The notes beneath the pieces are model-generated. The model ran no database searches, was not told the origin of the DNA, and worked only from the letters and a program-made list of their open reading frames with translations. Made by a program: the position numbers and the translations under genes. Source: Chryseobacterium populi (GTDB taxonomy: Bacteria > Bacteroidota > Bacteroidia > Flavobacteriales > Weeksellaceae). From it: a DNA stretch of 64,000 nt. Location of the stretch: the NCBI RefSeq assembly GCF_000282115.1, contig NZ_AKJY01000014.1, positions 248,001-312,000 on the forward strand, in the 5' to 3' direction. Of the stretch, positions 53,333 through 63,100 are shown in pieces (positions within the stretch are counted from its first letter, which is position 1; every line of letters starts with the position of its first letter).

Positions 53333-55390
53333 ATGAAAAAACTAACGCTTTCTTTGTTTTTATTAACGGGAATCTGCTCACAGAACATGGTGAGTGCACA
53401 GGCTAAAGCAACAACAAAAACAGTGAATACAACGGATAAAGGCTTAGACCTTAGTTTGATGGACAAATCTGTTCGTCCGCAGGATGATTTTTATAACTAT
53501 GTGAGTGGAACCTGGATGAAAACGGCCAAGATCCCGTCTGATAAACCGACTTGGGGAAGCTTCAACAAATTGGCTGATGATACAGACAATAACTCAATGA
53601 CGATTTTAAACTCGCTTCTGAAAGATAAATTTGCAGACGGAAGTGAAGGGAAAAAGATTCAGGATCTGTATGCAACGTACATGAATATGCAGAAAAGAAA
53701 TGCAGACGGAATCAAACCTATTCAGGAAAACCTGTCTAAAATTGATGCCATCAAAAACCTTACTGACCTTCAGAATTACCTTACTTCCGTAACGAAAGAA
53801 GGTGAAAATACATTCTATGGCTGGGGTGTAGATGCAGATCTTAAAGATTCTAAAATGAACGCTGTTTACCTGGGGAATGCTTCTCTTGGATTAGGAAGAG
53901 ATTATTACCAGAAAGTAAACGATAAAAATACGGAAGCACTTGCTGAATATCAGAAATATGTAGCTTCTATGCTGAAAGAATTAGGCTATAAAAATGCAGA
54001 CGAAGCAGCAAAAGGAATTGTAGATTACGAAAAGAGTATTGCACAGACGTATCTTACCAATGAGCAGAGCCGTGATAATACACTTCAGTACAACCCGAAA
54101 ACAATGGCAGAGCTTTCTGCTTTGGTAAAAAATGTTGACCTTCCTGCTTACCTGAAAAAAGTAGGAGTAAATTCAGATAAAGTAATCATTGGGGAATTAG
54201 GATATTACAAAAAATTTGATCAGTTGGTAAGTGCTCAAAACCTGCCTGTAATCAAAGATTATCTAAAATTCCATATGATCAACGGAAGTGCTTCTTACTT
54301 GAGTGAAAACCTTGGAAATATGAGATTTGCTTTCTATGGTAAATACCTTAGAGGGCAACAGGAGCAAAGAGCCCTTAACAAAAGAGGTTATGAGCTGATC
54401 AATGGTTCTCTTGGAGAAGCCTTCGGTAAATTGTATGTTGAAAAATACTTCCCTGCAGAGGCAAAAGCTCAGATGGTTGAATTAATTGATTATTTAAAGA
54501 AAAGCTTTGCCGTTCACATCAACAATTTAGCATGGATGTCTTCTACAACCAAAGAGAAAGCAATGCAGAAATTAAATAAATTTACTGTAAAAGTTGCTTA
54601 TCCTGATAAATGGAAAGATTATTCCAAATTAAATATCGTTTCTGAAGCTAAAGGAGGAAATTTATATTCTAACCTTCAGAATATTACAGAATGGAAATAC
54701 AATAAAGATTTGGCTAAAATCGGAAAGCCGGTTGATAAATCAGAGTGGGGAATGACCCCGCAAACAGTAAATGCCTATTACAACCCGGTAAACAACGAAA
54801 TCGTATTCCCTGCTGCAATCCTTCAGCCACCTTTCTTCAATCCTAAAGCAGATGCTGCGGTAAACTTCGGTGGAATTGGTGCTGTTATCGGTCACGAAAT
54901 GAGCCACGGATTCGATGATTCAGGAGCTCAGTTTGATGCAGACGGAAACCTGGTAGACTGGTGGACTCCGGAAGACAAAGCCAACTTCGAGAAAGCTACA
55001 AAAGCTCTTGCCGCTCAATACGATAAATATGAGCCGGTAAAAGGAACTTTTGTAAACGGTACCTTCACAAACGGTGAAAACATTGCTGACTTAGGTGGTG
55101 TAAATATTGCTTACGATGCATTACAAATGTATTTAAAAGATAAAGGAAATCCTGGTGTGATCAGTGGATTTACACAAGATCAGAGATTCTTCTTAAGCTG
55201 GGCAACAGTCTGGAGAACATTGTCAAGTGAGAAATACATGATCAATCAGGTAAAAACAGATCCGCATTCTCCTGGATACTTCAGAAGTTTCGGTCCGTTA
55301 ACCAATGTTGATGCATTCTATAAAGCATTCGATGTAAAACAGGGAGACAAATTATACAAAGCTCCTCAGGACAGAATCAAAATCTGGTAA
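53333..55390 (+). CDS. M13 family zinc metallopeptidase, secreted
   Basis: The 685-residue protein has a signal peptide (about 1-22) and the M13/neprilysin layout. HEMSH with His521, Glu522 and His525 binds zinc and ENIADLGG supplies the third ligand. The QDDFYNYVSGTWMK start and the C-terminal CxxW-like end of the family (without Cys) are present. It cuts peptides of up to about 40 residues in the periplasm or outside. A paralog lies directly downstream. Confidence 0.93.
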   Translation: MKKLTLSLFLLTGICSQNMVSAQAKATTKTVNTTDKGLDLSLMDKSVRPQDDFYNYVSGTWMKTAKIPSDKPTWGSFNKLADDTDNNSMTILNSLLKDKFADGSEGKKIQDLYATYMNMQKRNADGIKPIQENLSKIDAIKNLTDLQNYLTSVTKEGENTFYGWGVDADLKDSKMNAVYLGNASLGLGRDYYQKVNDKNTEALAEYQKYVASMLKELGYKNADEAAKGIVDYEKSIAQTYLTNEQSRDNTLQYNPKTMAELSALVKNVDLPAYLKKVGVNSDKVIIGELGYYKKFDQLVSAQNLPVIKDYLKFHMINGSASYLSENLGNMRFAFYGKYLRGQQEQRALNKRGYELINGSLGEAFGKLYVEKYFPAEAKAQMVELIDYLKKSFAVHINNLAWMSSTTKEKAMQKLNKFTVKVAYPDKWKDYSKLNIVSEAKGGNLYSNLQNITEWKYNKDLAKIGKPVDKSEWGMTPQTVNAYYNPVNNEIVFPAAILQPPFFNPKADAAVNFGGIGAVIGHEMSHGFDDSGAQFDADGNLVDWWTPEDKANFEKATKALAAQYDKYEPVKGTFVNGTFTNGENIADLGGVNIAYDALQMYLKDKGNPGVISGFTQDQRFFLSWATVWRTLSSEKYMINQVKTDPHSPGYFRSFGPLTNVDAFYKAFDVKQGDKLYKAPQDRIKIW

Positions 55391-55399
55391 AAATAGAAG

Positions 55400-55424
55400 A
55401 CCGCTCAGAAATGAGCGGTTTTTT
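55400..55424 (+). terminator. Terminator between the M13 paralogs
   Basis: ACCGCTCA pairs with TGAGCGGT over GAAA, followed by a T tract; the paralogs are therefore separate units. Confidence 0.85.
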
Positions 55425-55612
55425 GTTTAAAAAAGATTAGAAGCTAGAAATTTAGAAAAGAAAACAGTAAAGGGAGAATGATATCCCATAGCTTATAACT
55501 CATAACTTATAATTCATCACTCAATAAATTTTCCCATTTTCAAATTACACATAATAGTATTCTCTAAATTTGTATATTTGATAAGTTTGTGTCAAATCAA
55601 AAATTACCTTTA

Positions 55613-57709
55613 ATGAAAAAGCTAAACATTGGAATACTTGCCTTATCAGGGATTGTATTTTTAAATTCGTGCGGTACAGCCAAAACTGCAGAGACAACTA
55701 CTAAAACAGAAACTACTGTGGCTGTTACAGAACCCGTAAAAGAAGAAGTGAAGGAAGAAGGGATTAATTTGTCCTATATGGATAAAAGTGTTCGTCCACA
55801 GGATGATTTTTTTAATTACGTTAACGGAAATTGGGTTAAAACAACTCAGATCCCTTCTGATAAAGCAAGCTGGGGATCTTTCAATGCCTTGAGAGAAAAT
55901 GTAGATGATGCCTCCCTGGATATTCTCAACAAGATTTTATCTGAAAAATATGAAGCAGGTTCTGAAGGACAGAAAATCCAGAATCTATATGCCTCTTTCA
56001 TGGATCTTAGCAAAAGGAATGCTGATGGTCTTGCTCCGATCAAAGGAGATCTCGCCAAAATCGATGCCATTAAAAATAGTAATGATCTTCAGAAATACCT
56101 TCTGGAAGCAACGAGATTGGGTGATAATTCTTTCTACGGATGGAGAGTGGGTGCAGATATGAAGAATTCTAAAATGAATGCAGTATATCTTGGCGGTCCG
56201 GATCTTGGTCTGGGAAGAGATTATTATCAGAAAGTAAATGAAGCCAATACCAAAACTTTAGCTGAATATCAAAGCTATGTAGGTAAATTATTTGGAGTAT
56301 TAGGGTATAAAAATTCAACACAGGCTGCCCAGAATGTAGTAGATTTTGAAAAACAGCTGGCTAATTATCTTTTAACATTAGAACAAAACAGAGATGCCAA
56401 TTTAAGATACAACCCCAAAAACGTATCTGAGTTATCAGGACTGGTGAAAAATGTTGATTTAGCTAAATATCTGTCTGATGCAGGCGTTAAAACCGATAAA
56501 GTAATCATTGGTGAGCTGAAATATTATCAGAATATGGATCAGTTTTTGAATCAGAAAAACCTTCCGTTGCTGAAAGATTATTTAAAATATCATGTCATCA
56601 ATGGAAATGCAAGCAATCTGGATGAAAACCTGGAGCAGATCCGTTTCGATTTCTATTCCAAATACCTTCAGGGGCAAAAAGAGCAGCGTCCGATGAATAA
56701 AAGAGGCTTATCTCTGGTAAACGGTGTTCTTGGAGAAGCTTTCGGAAAGTTGTATGTTGAAAAATATTTCACTCCCGAAGCTAAGCAGCAGATGGAGACG
56801 TATATCGACTACCTTTTAAAATCATTCAAGACCCATATTAATGAAATGGATTGGATGTCTGCAGAAACAAAAGTAAAAGCGCAGGAGAAATTATCTAAAT
56901 TCACCGTGAAAATTGCTTACCCTGATCAATGGAAAGACTACACCAAATTGAAAGTGGAATCACCGGACCAGGGAGCAACCTTATATTCCAATTTACAGAA
57001 TGTAGCGGCATGGCAATATCAGAGAAGCCTGGATAAAGTAGGAAAGCCGGTTGATAAAACAGAATGGGGGATGACCCCGCAAACTGTAAATGCTTACTAT
57101 AACGGTTCAAATAACGAAATCGTTTTCCCGGCAGCTATTCTTCAGCCTCCTTTCTATAATCCGAAAGCAGATGCAGCCGTCAACTTCGGTGGCATCGGTG
57201 CGGTAATCGGTCACGAAATTTCTCATGGTTTTGATGACAGTGGCTCCCGTTTCGACGGTGACGGAAACCTTAATAACTGGTGGACGGATGCAGACCGTAA
57301 AAATTTTGATGCAAAAGTGGGGCAGCTGGCTTCACAATATAACGCTTATGAACCTGTAAAAGGAAGCTTTGTCAACGGTAAATTCACAAGTGGAGAAAAT
57401 ATCGGTGACTTAGGTGGAGTAGCGGTAGCTTATGATGCATTACAGATGTATCTTAAAGATCACGGAAACCCGGGATTGATCAGTGGATTTAATCAGGATC
57501 AGAGATTCTTTATGAGCTGGGCAACAGTCTGGAGAACAAAATCTACAGATCAGTATATGGTAAACCAGGTGAAAACAGACCCGCATTCTCCGGGATATTT
57601 CAGAGCTTTCGGTCCGTTGGTAAACCAGGATGCCTTTATTAAAGCATTTGATATCAAACCCGGAGACAAATTATATAAAGCTCCTCAGGATAGAATAAAA
57701 ATTTGGTAA
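55613..57709 (+). CDS. M13 family zinc metallopeptidase, lipoprotein
   Basis: I start at MKKLNIGILALSG (55613), not at the GTG 24 bases earlier. The 698-residue protein has a lipobox VFLNSCGTA and then a Thr/Glu-rich linker. Its catalytic part, with zinc ligands His534 and His538 (HEISH) and ENIGDLGG, is very close to the upstream paralog. The paralogs differ mainly at the N-terminus: one is free and this one is anchored in a membrane. Tandem duplication is the simplest origin. Confidence 0.93.
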   Translation: MKKLNIGILALSGIVFLNSCGTAKTAETTTKTETTVAVTEPVKEEVKEEGINLSYMDKSVRPQDDFFNYVNGNWVKTTQIPSDKASWGSFNALRENVDDASLDILNKILSEKYEAGSEGQKIQNLYASFMDLSKRNADGLAPIKGDLAKIDAIKNSNDLQKYLLEATRLGDNSFYGWRVGADMKNSKMNAVYLGGPDLGLGRDYYQKVNEANTKTLAEYQSYVGKLFGVLGYKNSTQAAQNVVDFEKQLANYLLTLEQNRDANLRYNPKNVSELSGLVKNVDLAKYLSDAGVKTDKVIIGELKYYQNMDQFLNQKNLPLLKDYLKYHVINGNASNLDENLEQIRFDFYSKYLQGQKEQRPMNKRGLSLVNGVLGEAFGKLYVEKYFTPEAKQQMETYIDYLLKSFKTHINEMDWMSAETKVKAQEKLSKFTVKIAYPDQWKDYTKLKVESPDQGATLYSNLQNVAAWQYQRSLDKVGKPVDKTEWGMTPQTVNAYYNGSNNEIVFPAAILQPPFYNPKADAAVNFGGIGAVIGHEISHGFDDSGSRFDGDGNLNNWWTDADRKNFDAKVGQLASQYNAYEPVKGSFVNGKFTSGENIGDLGGVAVAYDALQMYLKDHGNPGLISGFNQDQRFFMSWATVWRTKSTDQYMVNQVKTDPHSPGYFRAFGPLVNQDAFIKAFDIKPGDKLYKAPQDRIKIW

Positions 57710-57737
57710 TACAGCCAAAAATTGTTAGAAAAAAGAG

Positions 57738-57765
57738 CGCATCTGTTTTGATGCGTTTTTTTTAT
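57738..57765 (+). terminator. Terminator of the second M13 gene
   Basis: CGCATC pairs with GATGCG over TGTTTT and eight T residues follow. Confidence 0.85.
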
Positions 57766-57968
57766 TATTTTTTTCATAGATTAGTGATATGAAAATAGCA
57801 ATTTTGTATCGCATATAATTAACTGAATTAAATATTTCAAGAAAAATCTTAGCAAAATTTTGTATGTTACAGTTTTTTTTTAAATTTAAACATTGGATTG
57901 GTGACTTGTTTGATTCATCAGCAAAAAACAAATCCAGACTAAATCAAAAATCTCAAAATAATAATAAT

Positions 57969-58415
57969 ATGGCAATGTTTAATTATGGTGTTGGCGGAAA
58001 CGAGGTAAAAGTAGACGCTAATGAAGCTATTCAGGAAATACAGGAAAATAAGTCATTGATTGTGAGCCAGCTTACAACTGAAGAGTCTTATACCCCTGAA
58101 ATTGTAACAGGATTAAAGACTGTGGAGGATGTTTTCAAACATTTCCAGCCTTCAGTAAGTGTACAGCACGAAACCGAAGATGGTAATGTAGTGGAAGAAG
58201 AATTCCGTTTTCAGAATCTTGGGGACTTCACTCCTAAAAATCTTACCCAGAAATCAAATTATTTACAGCAACTTAGCATGGAACAGGAGCAATATAATAA
58301 AATTGTACGTCAGCTGAAGACAAATAAAATTCTGCGTAATATGCTGGAGAATGAGCAGACAAGAGCTGCTTTTATAGAAGTATTAAAGGACGTGGCACAA
58401 GAACTTGAAAAATAA
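57969..58415 (+). CDS. tssB: Type VI secretion contractile sheath small subunit (subtype iii)
   Basis: I start at MAMFNYGVGGNEVKVDANEA (57969); the longer frame begins in non-conserved sequence. The 148-residue cytoplasmic protein matches the Bacteroidota TssB family (VSQLTTEESYTPEIVTGLKT). It forms the contractile sheath with TssC, encoded 20 bases later. No other type VI gene is in the window. Confidence 0.85.
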   Translation: MAMFNYGVGGNEVKVDANEAIQEIQENKSLIVSQLTTEESYTPEIVTGLKTVEDVFKHFQPSVSVQHETEDGNVVEEEFRFQNLGDFTPKNLTQKSNYLQQLSMEQEQYNKIVRQLKTNKILRNMLENEQTRAAFIEVLKDVAQELEK

Positions 58416-58435
58416 TTAAAGACTTTACACTAATC

Positions 58436-59800
58436 ATGGATAGTAAATTACAACCGGCAGAAAACCAACAACAAGGTCAGCAGCAACAACATTCGGGACA
58501 GCCAAAAGGAAATCCCCTTGCCGAACTCAACAAAATGGGTGGGTTTGGATTTGTAGAATCCGTTGTAGATGGTATTGCCAATATGAACCCTACAAGGAAG
58601 GCAAGGAAAGAAATTTTCCTTAATGACAATAATAAATCAGAAGAAAGAAAAGAGTTACTTCAAAAGATCAACCTCTGGGTGAGTCTTTTAGAAGGAAACG
58701 AATCTGCTGATAAAATGGCTGAAACCTGTAAAAATAAAGCACAGCAGGCCGAACAGAACTTAAAGTCTAATCTGAAAAATGCACTGGATGCAGTTCGTCA
58801 GTTAGAAACAAACTATAGAACGGTTGCCCAGTTTTATAAAAATACAGAACTCGACAAAGTAGACAATGTAAACATCGTCAATGCAAGCCTAGAGCAGCTT
58901 TCAGACCTTGATAACCCACTGTTTATCGATGCCATTGCAGAAGAATTCAAAAGTTACTACGATCGTTTAGACCTTAGAGACAACTATTCTATCTTTGCGG
59001 TTCCCGGGTACCTTGGATCAAATAAAGTGATTGAGAAATGGGCGAAAATCTGTAACGAAAACAAAGTAATGATGGTTACCGATTTTGCTAATCTTGATAA
59101 ACCGGATGATGTGGTAGATTTATTCCATTCTGCTAACCTTACAGGAGGTGAACTTCACAGAAGTAATGTAATCATGACCTGTAACTGGCTTGTAGGGCGT
59201 GGAAGAGCAGAGGAAGTAGGGGAAGAAGAAAATGTAGAGCTTCCGCCTTCAACTTCATTAGCCGGAAAAATCCATAAAACATTAATGTCTCAGGTAGCTG
59301 CAGGTAAAAAACATGGTAACATTAACGAAGTAGATGCCGTAAAATTCGAATTGAAGAAAAGTGAAATTTCTCAGTTGGAAAAAATGGGATTGGTACCTAT
59401 GGTTAACGAATATGGTAAAATCATGGCATTCTCAGCCAAAACATTATTTACAGGAGACAATATCGGGCTTCAGACCTATTCCGTTGTTCGTGTATTTGAC
59501 TATGTAACTAAAGTTTTATTAGACTTCCTGAACAGAAGAGCATTCGAAAACTGGAATGCGAAAAACGAAGATGATCTGAGAAGACAAATCGTAACGTTCC
59601 TGGATAATATCAAAGGAGCGGATAAACTTATTGAAAAATTCAAAATCGTTCGCTTCGAGCAGGATAAAGTAAATAAAGACAGAGTATGGCTGGATATCCG
59701 TTTGACTCCTTATTTCCCTACAAAAAGTTTCGTTATTAAATTAGACGGGCACAAAGGGGATGATGGTAACGAATGGGATGCAGAATACATTCAGGACTAA
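58436..59800 (+). CDS. tssC: Type VI secretion contractile sheath large subunit (subtype iii, DUF5458)
   Basis: The 454-residue protein has a Gln-rich N-terminus (1-30), then the sheath domain with FVESVVDGIANMNPTRKARK, FIDAIAEEFKSYYDRLDLRD and a C-terminal VWLDIRLTPYFPTKSFVIKL. It is the DUF5458 family, the TssC of Bacteroidota type VI systems. It polymerises with TssB to drive the needle. A terminator isolates the pair from downstream genes. Confidence 0.88.
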   Translation: MDSKLQPAENQQQGQQQQHSGQPKGNPLAELNKMGGFGFVESVVDGIANMNPTRKARKEIFLNDNNKSEERKELLQKINLWVSLLEGNESADKMAETCKNKAQQAEQNLKSNLKNALDAVRQLETNYRTVAQFYKNTELDKVDNVNIVNASLEQLSDLDNPLFIDAIAEEFKSYYDRLDLRDNYSIFAVPGYLGSNKVIEKWAKICNENKVMMVTDFANLDKPDDVVDLFHSANLTGGELHRSNVIMTCNWLVGRGRAEEVGEEENVELPPSTSLAGKIHKTLMSQVAAGKKHGNINEVDAVKFELKKSEISQLEKMGLVPMVNEYGKIMAFSAKTLFTGDNIGLQTYSVVRVFDYVTKVLLDFLNRRAFENWNAKNEDDLRRQIVTFLDNIKGADKLIEKFKIVRFEQDKVNKDRVWLDIRLTPYFPTKSFVIKLDGHKGDDGNEWDAEYIQD

Positions 59801-59821
59801 TTCAACCCATTTTAACAATAA

Positions 59822-59852
59822 AAACCGATGTATTCAAACATCGGTTTTTTTC
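59822..59852 (+). terminator. tssBC terminator
   Basis: AAACCGATGT (59822-59831) pairs with ACATCGGTTT (59838-59847) and T residues follow. Confidence 0.85.
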
Positions 59853-59863
59853 TACCAAATCAT

Positions 59864-60340
59864 ATGAAAATTAATCTGATTAATAACAAACTGAAGTATT
59901 ATTGCTTCCTCCCCGTTTTACTGATGGCTTTTATAGTGAGCTGTGAAAAGCAGCCTATCTCTAAAGATCATAAAGTAGACCTGTTTGCAGACGAAAGACA
60001 GGAAGGGAAAGCTTATATCATGAATGCAGATGAATGCTATGACGGAAGTGACCTGGTGCTGACAAGCTCTGAAATGAAGCTTGTAGACAGCTCTTCAAGC
60101 CGTGGGAAGGCTATTTTTATTTATAAGGTAAGTTCAGGAACTCTCTTAAAAACCAAGACGGATTCTGTAATGAAATATCCGTTTGAATTTCTTTCCAATC
60201 AAAGGTTAAAACTGAAAAAAGATTCGATGTATGTCTTTCTCAAAAAATTGGATGGCTACCGTCTTATTGCCGAAGAAAAACATCTGAAATATAAATGGCT
60301 TAAAGCGGCTCCGGTATATTCGGTAAGTGAAGAAAAATAA
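59864..60340 (+). CDS. Hypothetical lipoprotein
   Basis: I start at the ATG at 59864; the terminator of tssC overlaps the earlier part of the frame. The 158-residue product has a lipobox IVSCEK and a beta-rich mature part with KVDLFADERQEGKAYIMNAD. No family is recognised. It stands between tssC and mutY. Confidence 0.7.
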   Translation: MKINLINNKLKYYCFLPVLLMAFIVSCEKQPISKDHKVDLFADERQEGKAYIMNADECYDGSDLVLTSSEMKLVDSSSSRGKAIFIYKVSSGTLLKTKTDSVMKYPFEFLSNQRLKLKKDSMYVFLKKLDGYRLIAEEKHLKYKWLKAAPVYSVSEEK

Positions 60341-60400
60341 ATAGTTTTATCTTTGTGGAATAATAAGATGCTAAGCATAGTCGAAGCATTTCAATAAACA

Positions 60401-61462
60401 ATGTCGGTAGAACTAAACACTAGGTTTTTGAAAAAGAATGACAGCAATTCAGACTTTCTCTATATTGGGGAAAAACTTCTGGATTGGTACAAGGAAAATG
60501 CAAGGGATTTACCTTTCAGACAAACAAAAGATCCTTATAAAATCTGGATCTGTGAAATTGTTTTTCAACAGACGAGAATCACCCAGGGGCTTAATCATTA
60601 TAATAATTTCATAAAAAGGTTTCCGGATGTTCAAACTTTGGCCGAAGCTGAAGAAAATGAGGTTTTATTATACTGGAAAGGACTCGGATACTATTCCAGA
60701 GCGATCAATATCCACAAAGCTGCTCAGCAGATCATGAATGAGTATCATGGTGTTTTTCCATATGAATATGAGGAAATCCTACAACTCAAAGGCATTGGAA
60801 AATATACGGCAGCTGCAGTTTCAAGCATCTGTTTTGATGGTAAAATGCCTGCTGTAGACGGAAATTTCTATCGGGTACTGAGTCGCATTTTTGCTGATGA
60901 CTTTGACATTTCAAATTCAAGAGCATTTACGTATTTTTCTGAACTGGCGAATCTGATAATGCCCGAAAATGCAGGTGATTTCAACCAGGCGATGATGGAT
61001 CTCGGATCTGAGATCTGTAAACCGAAGAATCCACTTTGTGAAGAATGCCCTTTACATGAAAACTGTCTTGCATTTTCAATGAGCCGGATATCGGATTTTC
61101 CGGTTAAAACTAAAAAAATTAAGACGGAAGATCTGCACCTTAGATATTATTTCGTTTATCACCGGAACCGGTTTTTAATCCAACAAAGGAAAGATGATTT
61201 CATCTGGAAAAAGCTGTTTGAATTCCTGCCTTCGATTCCCGAAGAGATGGAGCCATTTATTAAGAAGACAAAAACAGTTACCCATAAACTGACACATAAG
61301 AATTTAACGATTGAAATTTCCGATGTTGAGATCACTTCAGAAGATATCTGGAATGATTTTACAACCCGGAATTCATACCTTATCACAGATGTTAAAGCCT
61401 CTCATGAAAAATCATTTCCCAAACCTTTGGAGAATTATATTCAAAACTCATTGAAAGACTGA
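60401..61462 (+). CDS. mutY: A/G-specific adenine glycosylase
   Basis: The 353-residue enzyme removes A mispaired with 8-oxoguanine. Features are the catalytic Glu in EIVFQQTRITQG, the helix-hairpin-helix LKGIGKYTAAAV, the catalytic Asp in PAVDGNFYRV, and the iron-sulfur Cys set CKPKNPLCEECPLHENC. A NUDIX-like domain that recognises oxoguanine fills the C-terminal third. Location before gldD is usual in flavobacteria. Confidence 0.95.
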   Translation: MSVELNTRFLKKNDSNSDFLYIGEKLLDWYKENARDLPFRQTKDPYKIWICEIVFQQTRITQGLNHYNNFIKRFPDVQTLAEAEENEVLLYWKGLGYYSRAINIHKAAQQIMNEYHGVFPYEYEEILQLKGIGKYTAAAVSSICFDGKMPAVDGNFYRVLSRIFADDFDISNSRAFTYFSELANLIMPENAGDFNQAMMDLGSEICKPKNPLCEECPLHENCLAFSMSRISDFPVKTKKIKTEDLHLRYYFVYHRNRFLIQQRKDDFIWKKLFEFLPSIPEEMEPFIKKTKTVTHKLTHKNLTIEISDVEITSEDIWNDFTTRNSYLITDVKASHEKSFPKPLENYIQNSLKD

Positions 61463-61506
61463 AATTTGTCTTATAAAATCTGAAATCTAATTTGTACTTT
61501 TGCAAA

Positions 61507-62064
61507 ATGATCAAAAAAGTCATTTTTATATTTGCTTCACTGCTTTTAATTTCATGTGGGAAAGACCCGATTCCCAAGCCTTACGGAGAATTACGTTTGG
61601 AATATCCCGCACCAAAATACCAGAAGTTTGAGCCTGACTGTGCTTACAGCTTTGAATACTCTGATTTTGCTAAAATCACGGATGCCAAAAGACCATGCTG
61701 GTATTATCTGAATTATCCGAAAATGAAAGCCAAAATTTTTGTGACCTATTATCCGGTTCAGAATGATTTTGCAGAGCACATCAAAGAAGCGGAAAAAATG
61801 GTCTATGAGCATACGATTAAAGCCAGTGCCATTGATACCAAATCTTTCGAATATCCTGAAAAAAAGGTATATGGCAATTTTTATGAGCTGAAAGGTCAGA
61901 CGGCCTCCAACCTTCAGTTTTACATTACAGACAGCACACGCCATTTCGTAACGGCTTATTTATACTTTAATACAAGACCAAAGCCGGATTCTCTGGCCCC
62001 GGCGGTAGATTATATCAAAAAAGATATGAAACACCTGCTGGACACTTTTGAATGGAAAAAATAA
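61507..62064 (+). CDS. gldD: Gliding motility lipoprotein GldD
   Basis: I start at MIKKVIFIFASLLLISCGKD (61507), a lipobox with Cys17. The 185-residue protein has YGELRLEYPAPKYQKFEPDC and the RHFVTAYLYFNTRPKPDSL segment, both typical of GldD, a lipoprotein required for flavobacterial gliding and type IX secretion. The gene is 44 bases after mutY, the usual order. A -7 element TACTTTTG (61495-61502) lies right before the start. Confidence 0.93.
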   Translation: MIKKVIFIFASLLLISCGKDPIPKPYGELRLEYPAPKYQKFEPDCAYSFEYSDFAKITDAKRPCWYYLNYPKMKAKIFVTYYPVQNDFAEHIKEAEKMVYEHTIKASAIDTKSFEYPEKKVYGNFYELKGQTASNLQFYITDSTRHFVTAYLYFNTRPKPDSLAPAVDYIKKDMKHLLDTFEWKK

Positions 62065-62089
62065 TTATTTAAAATAGATTGAAAAATAT

Positions 62090-63013
62090 ATGAAACTTTT
62101 AGTTGTAGGAAGTGTTGCATTTGATGCAATTGAAACGCCATTTGGTAAAACAGATAAAATTTTAGGAGGTGCCGCCACGTATATCGGAATTACTTCATCT
62201 ATTCTGGGCGTACATTCAGGAATCGTTTCTGTTGTTGGAGGAGATTTCCCGCAAGAGCATCTTGATATGTTTACCGCAAGAAATATAAATATTGAAGGGC
62301 TTGAAATCGTAAAAGAAGGAAAAACATTTTTCTGGGCAGGAAAATATCACAATGATTTAAATACAAGAGATACTTTAGCTACAGAAGTAAACGTTTTAGA
62401 AAATTTTGATCCTAAAATACCTGATTCTATGCAGGATGCAGAGATTTTACTTTTAGGAAACCTTCACCCGGGTGTTCAGTTGTCTGTTCTTGAAAAAATG
62501 AATCAACGTCCTAAACTGGTTATTTTAGATACCATGAATTTCTGGATGGATTCAGCTTTGGATATTTTAATGGAAATGATTGCCAAAACAGATGTGATCA
62601 CCATTAATGATGAAGAGGCGAGACAACTTTCAGGAGAATATTCTCTGGTAAAAGCAGCTAAAAAGATTCATACAATGGGGCCTAAATATGTTATCATTAA
62701 AAAAGGGGAGCACGGAGCTTTACTTTTCCATGATAACAAAGTATTTGCAATCCCTGCATTACCGTTAGAAGATGTTTTTGATCCTACCGGTGCTGGAGAT
62801 ACTTTTGCAGGTGGCTTTGCTGCTTATCTGGCTAAAAAAGGAAAGTTCGATTTTGAAACGATGAAGTCTGCATTAATCGTAGGTTCCGCAATGGCATCAT
62901 TTACTGTTGAGAAATTCGGAACAGAAAGACTTCTGGAAGTAAAAGAAGCAGATATGTTCGGCAGACTGAGACAATTCAAAGAATTAACGACATTTGATGT
63001 CGAACTGCAATAA
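62090..63013 (+). CDS. PfkB family sugar or nucleoside kinase
   Basis: The 307-residue cytoplasmic protein has LLVVGSVAFDAIETPFG at the N-terminus and the PfkB signature DPTGAGDTFAGGF with catalytic Asp237. The N-terminal GGAATYIGI is the second signature. The substrate could be an adenosine-like or sugar compound; sequence alone does not decide. It is 25 bases after gldD. Confidence 0.85.
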   Translation: MKLLVVGSVAFDAIETPFGKTDKILGGAATYIGITSSILGVHSGIVSVVGGDFPQEHLDMFTARNINIEGLEIVKEGKTFFWAGKYHNDLNTRDTLATEVNVLENFDPKIPDSMQDAEILLLGNLHPGVQLSVLEKMNQRPKLVILDTMNFWMDSALDILMEMIAKTDVITINDEEARQLSGEYSLVKAAKKIHTMGPKYVIIKKGEHGALLFHDNKVFAIPALPLEDVFDPTGAGDTFAGGFAAYLAKKGKFDFETMKSALIVGSAMASFTVEKFGTERLLEVKEADMFGRLRQFKELTTFDVELQ

Positions 63014-63100
63014 ATACGTCTTTTTAAGAAATATTTATAATAAAAAATTTAGTGTAATTCATTAAGAATTCTAAATTTGCAACTTGTTTAAAATAGTAAA

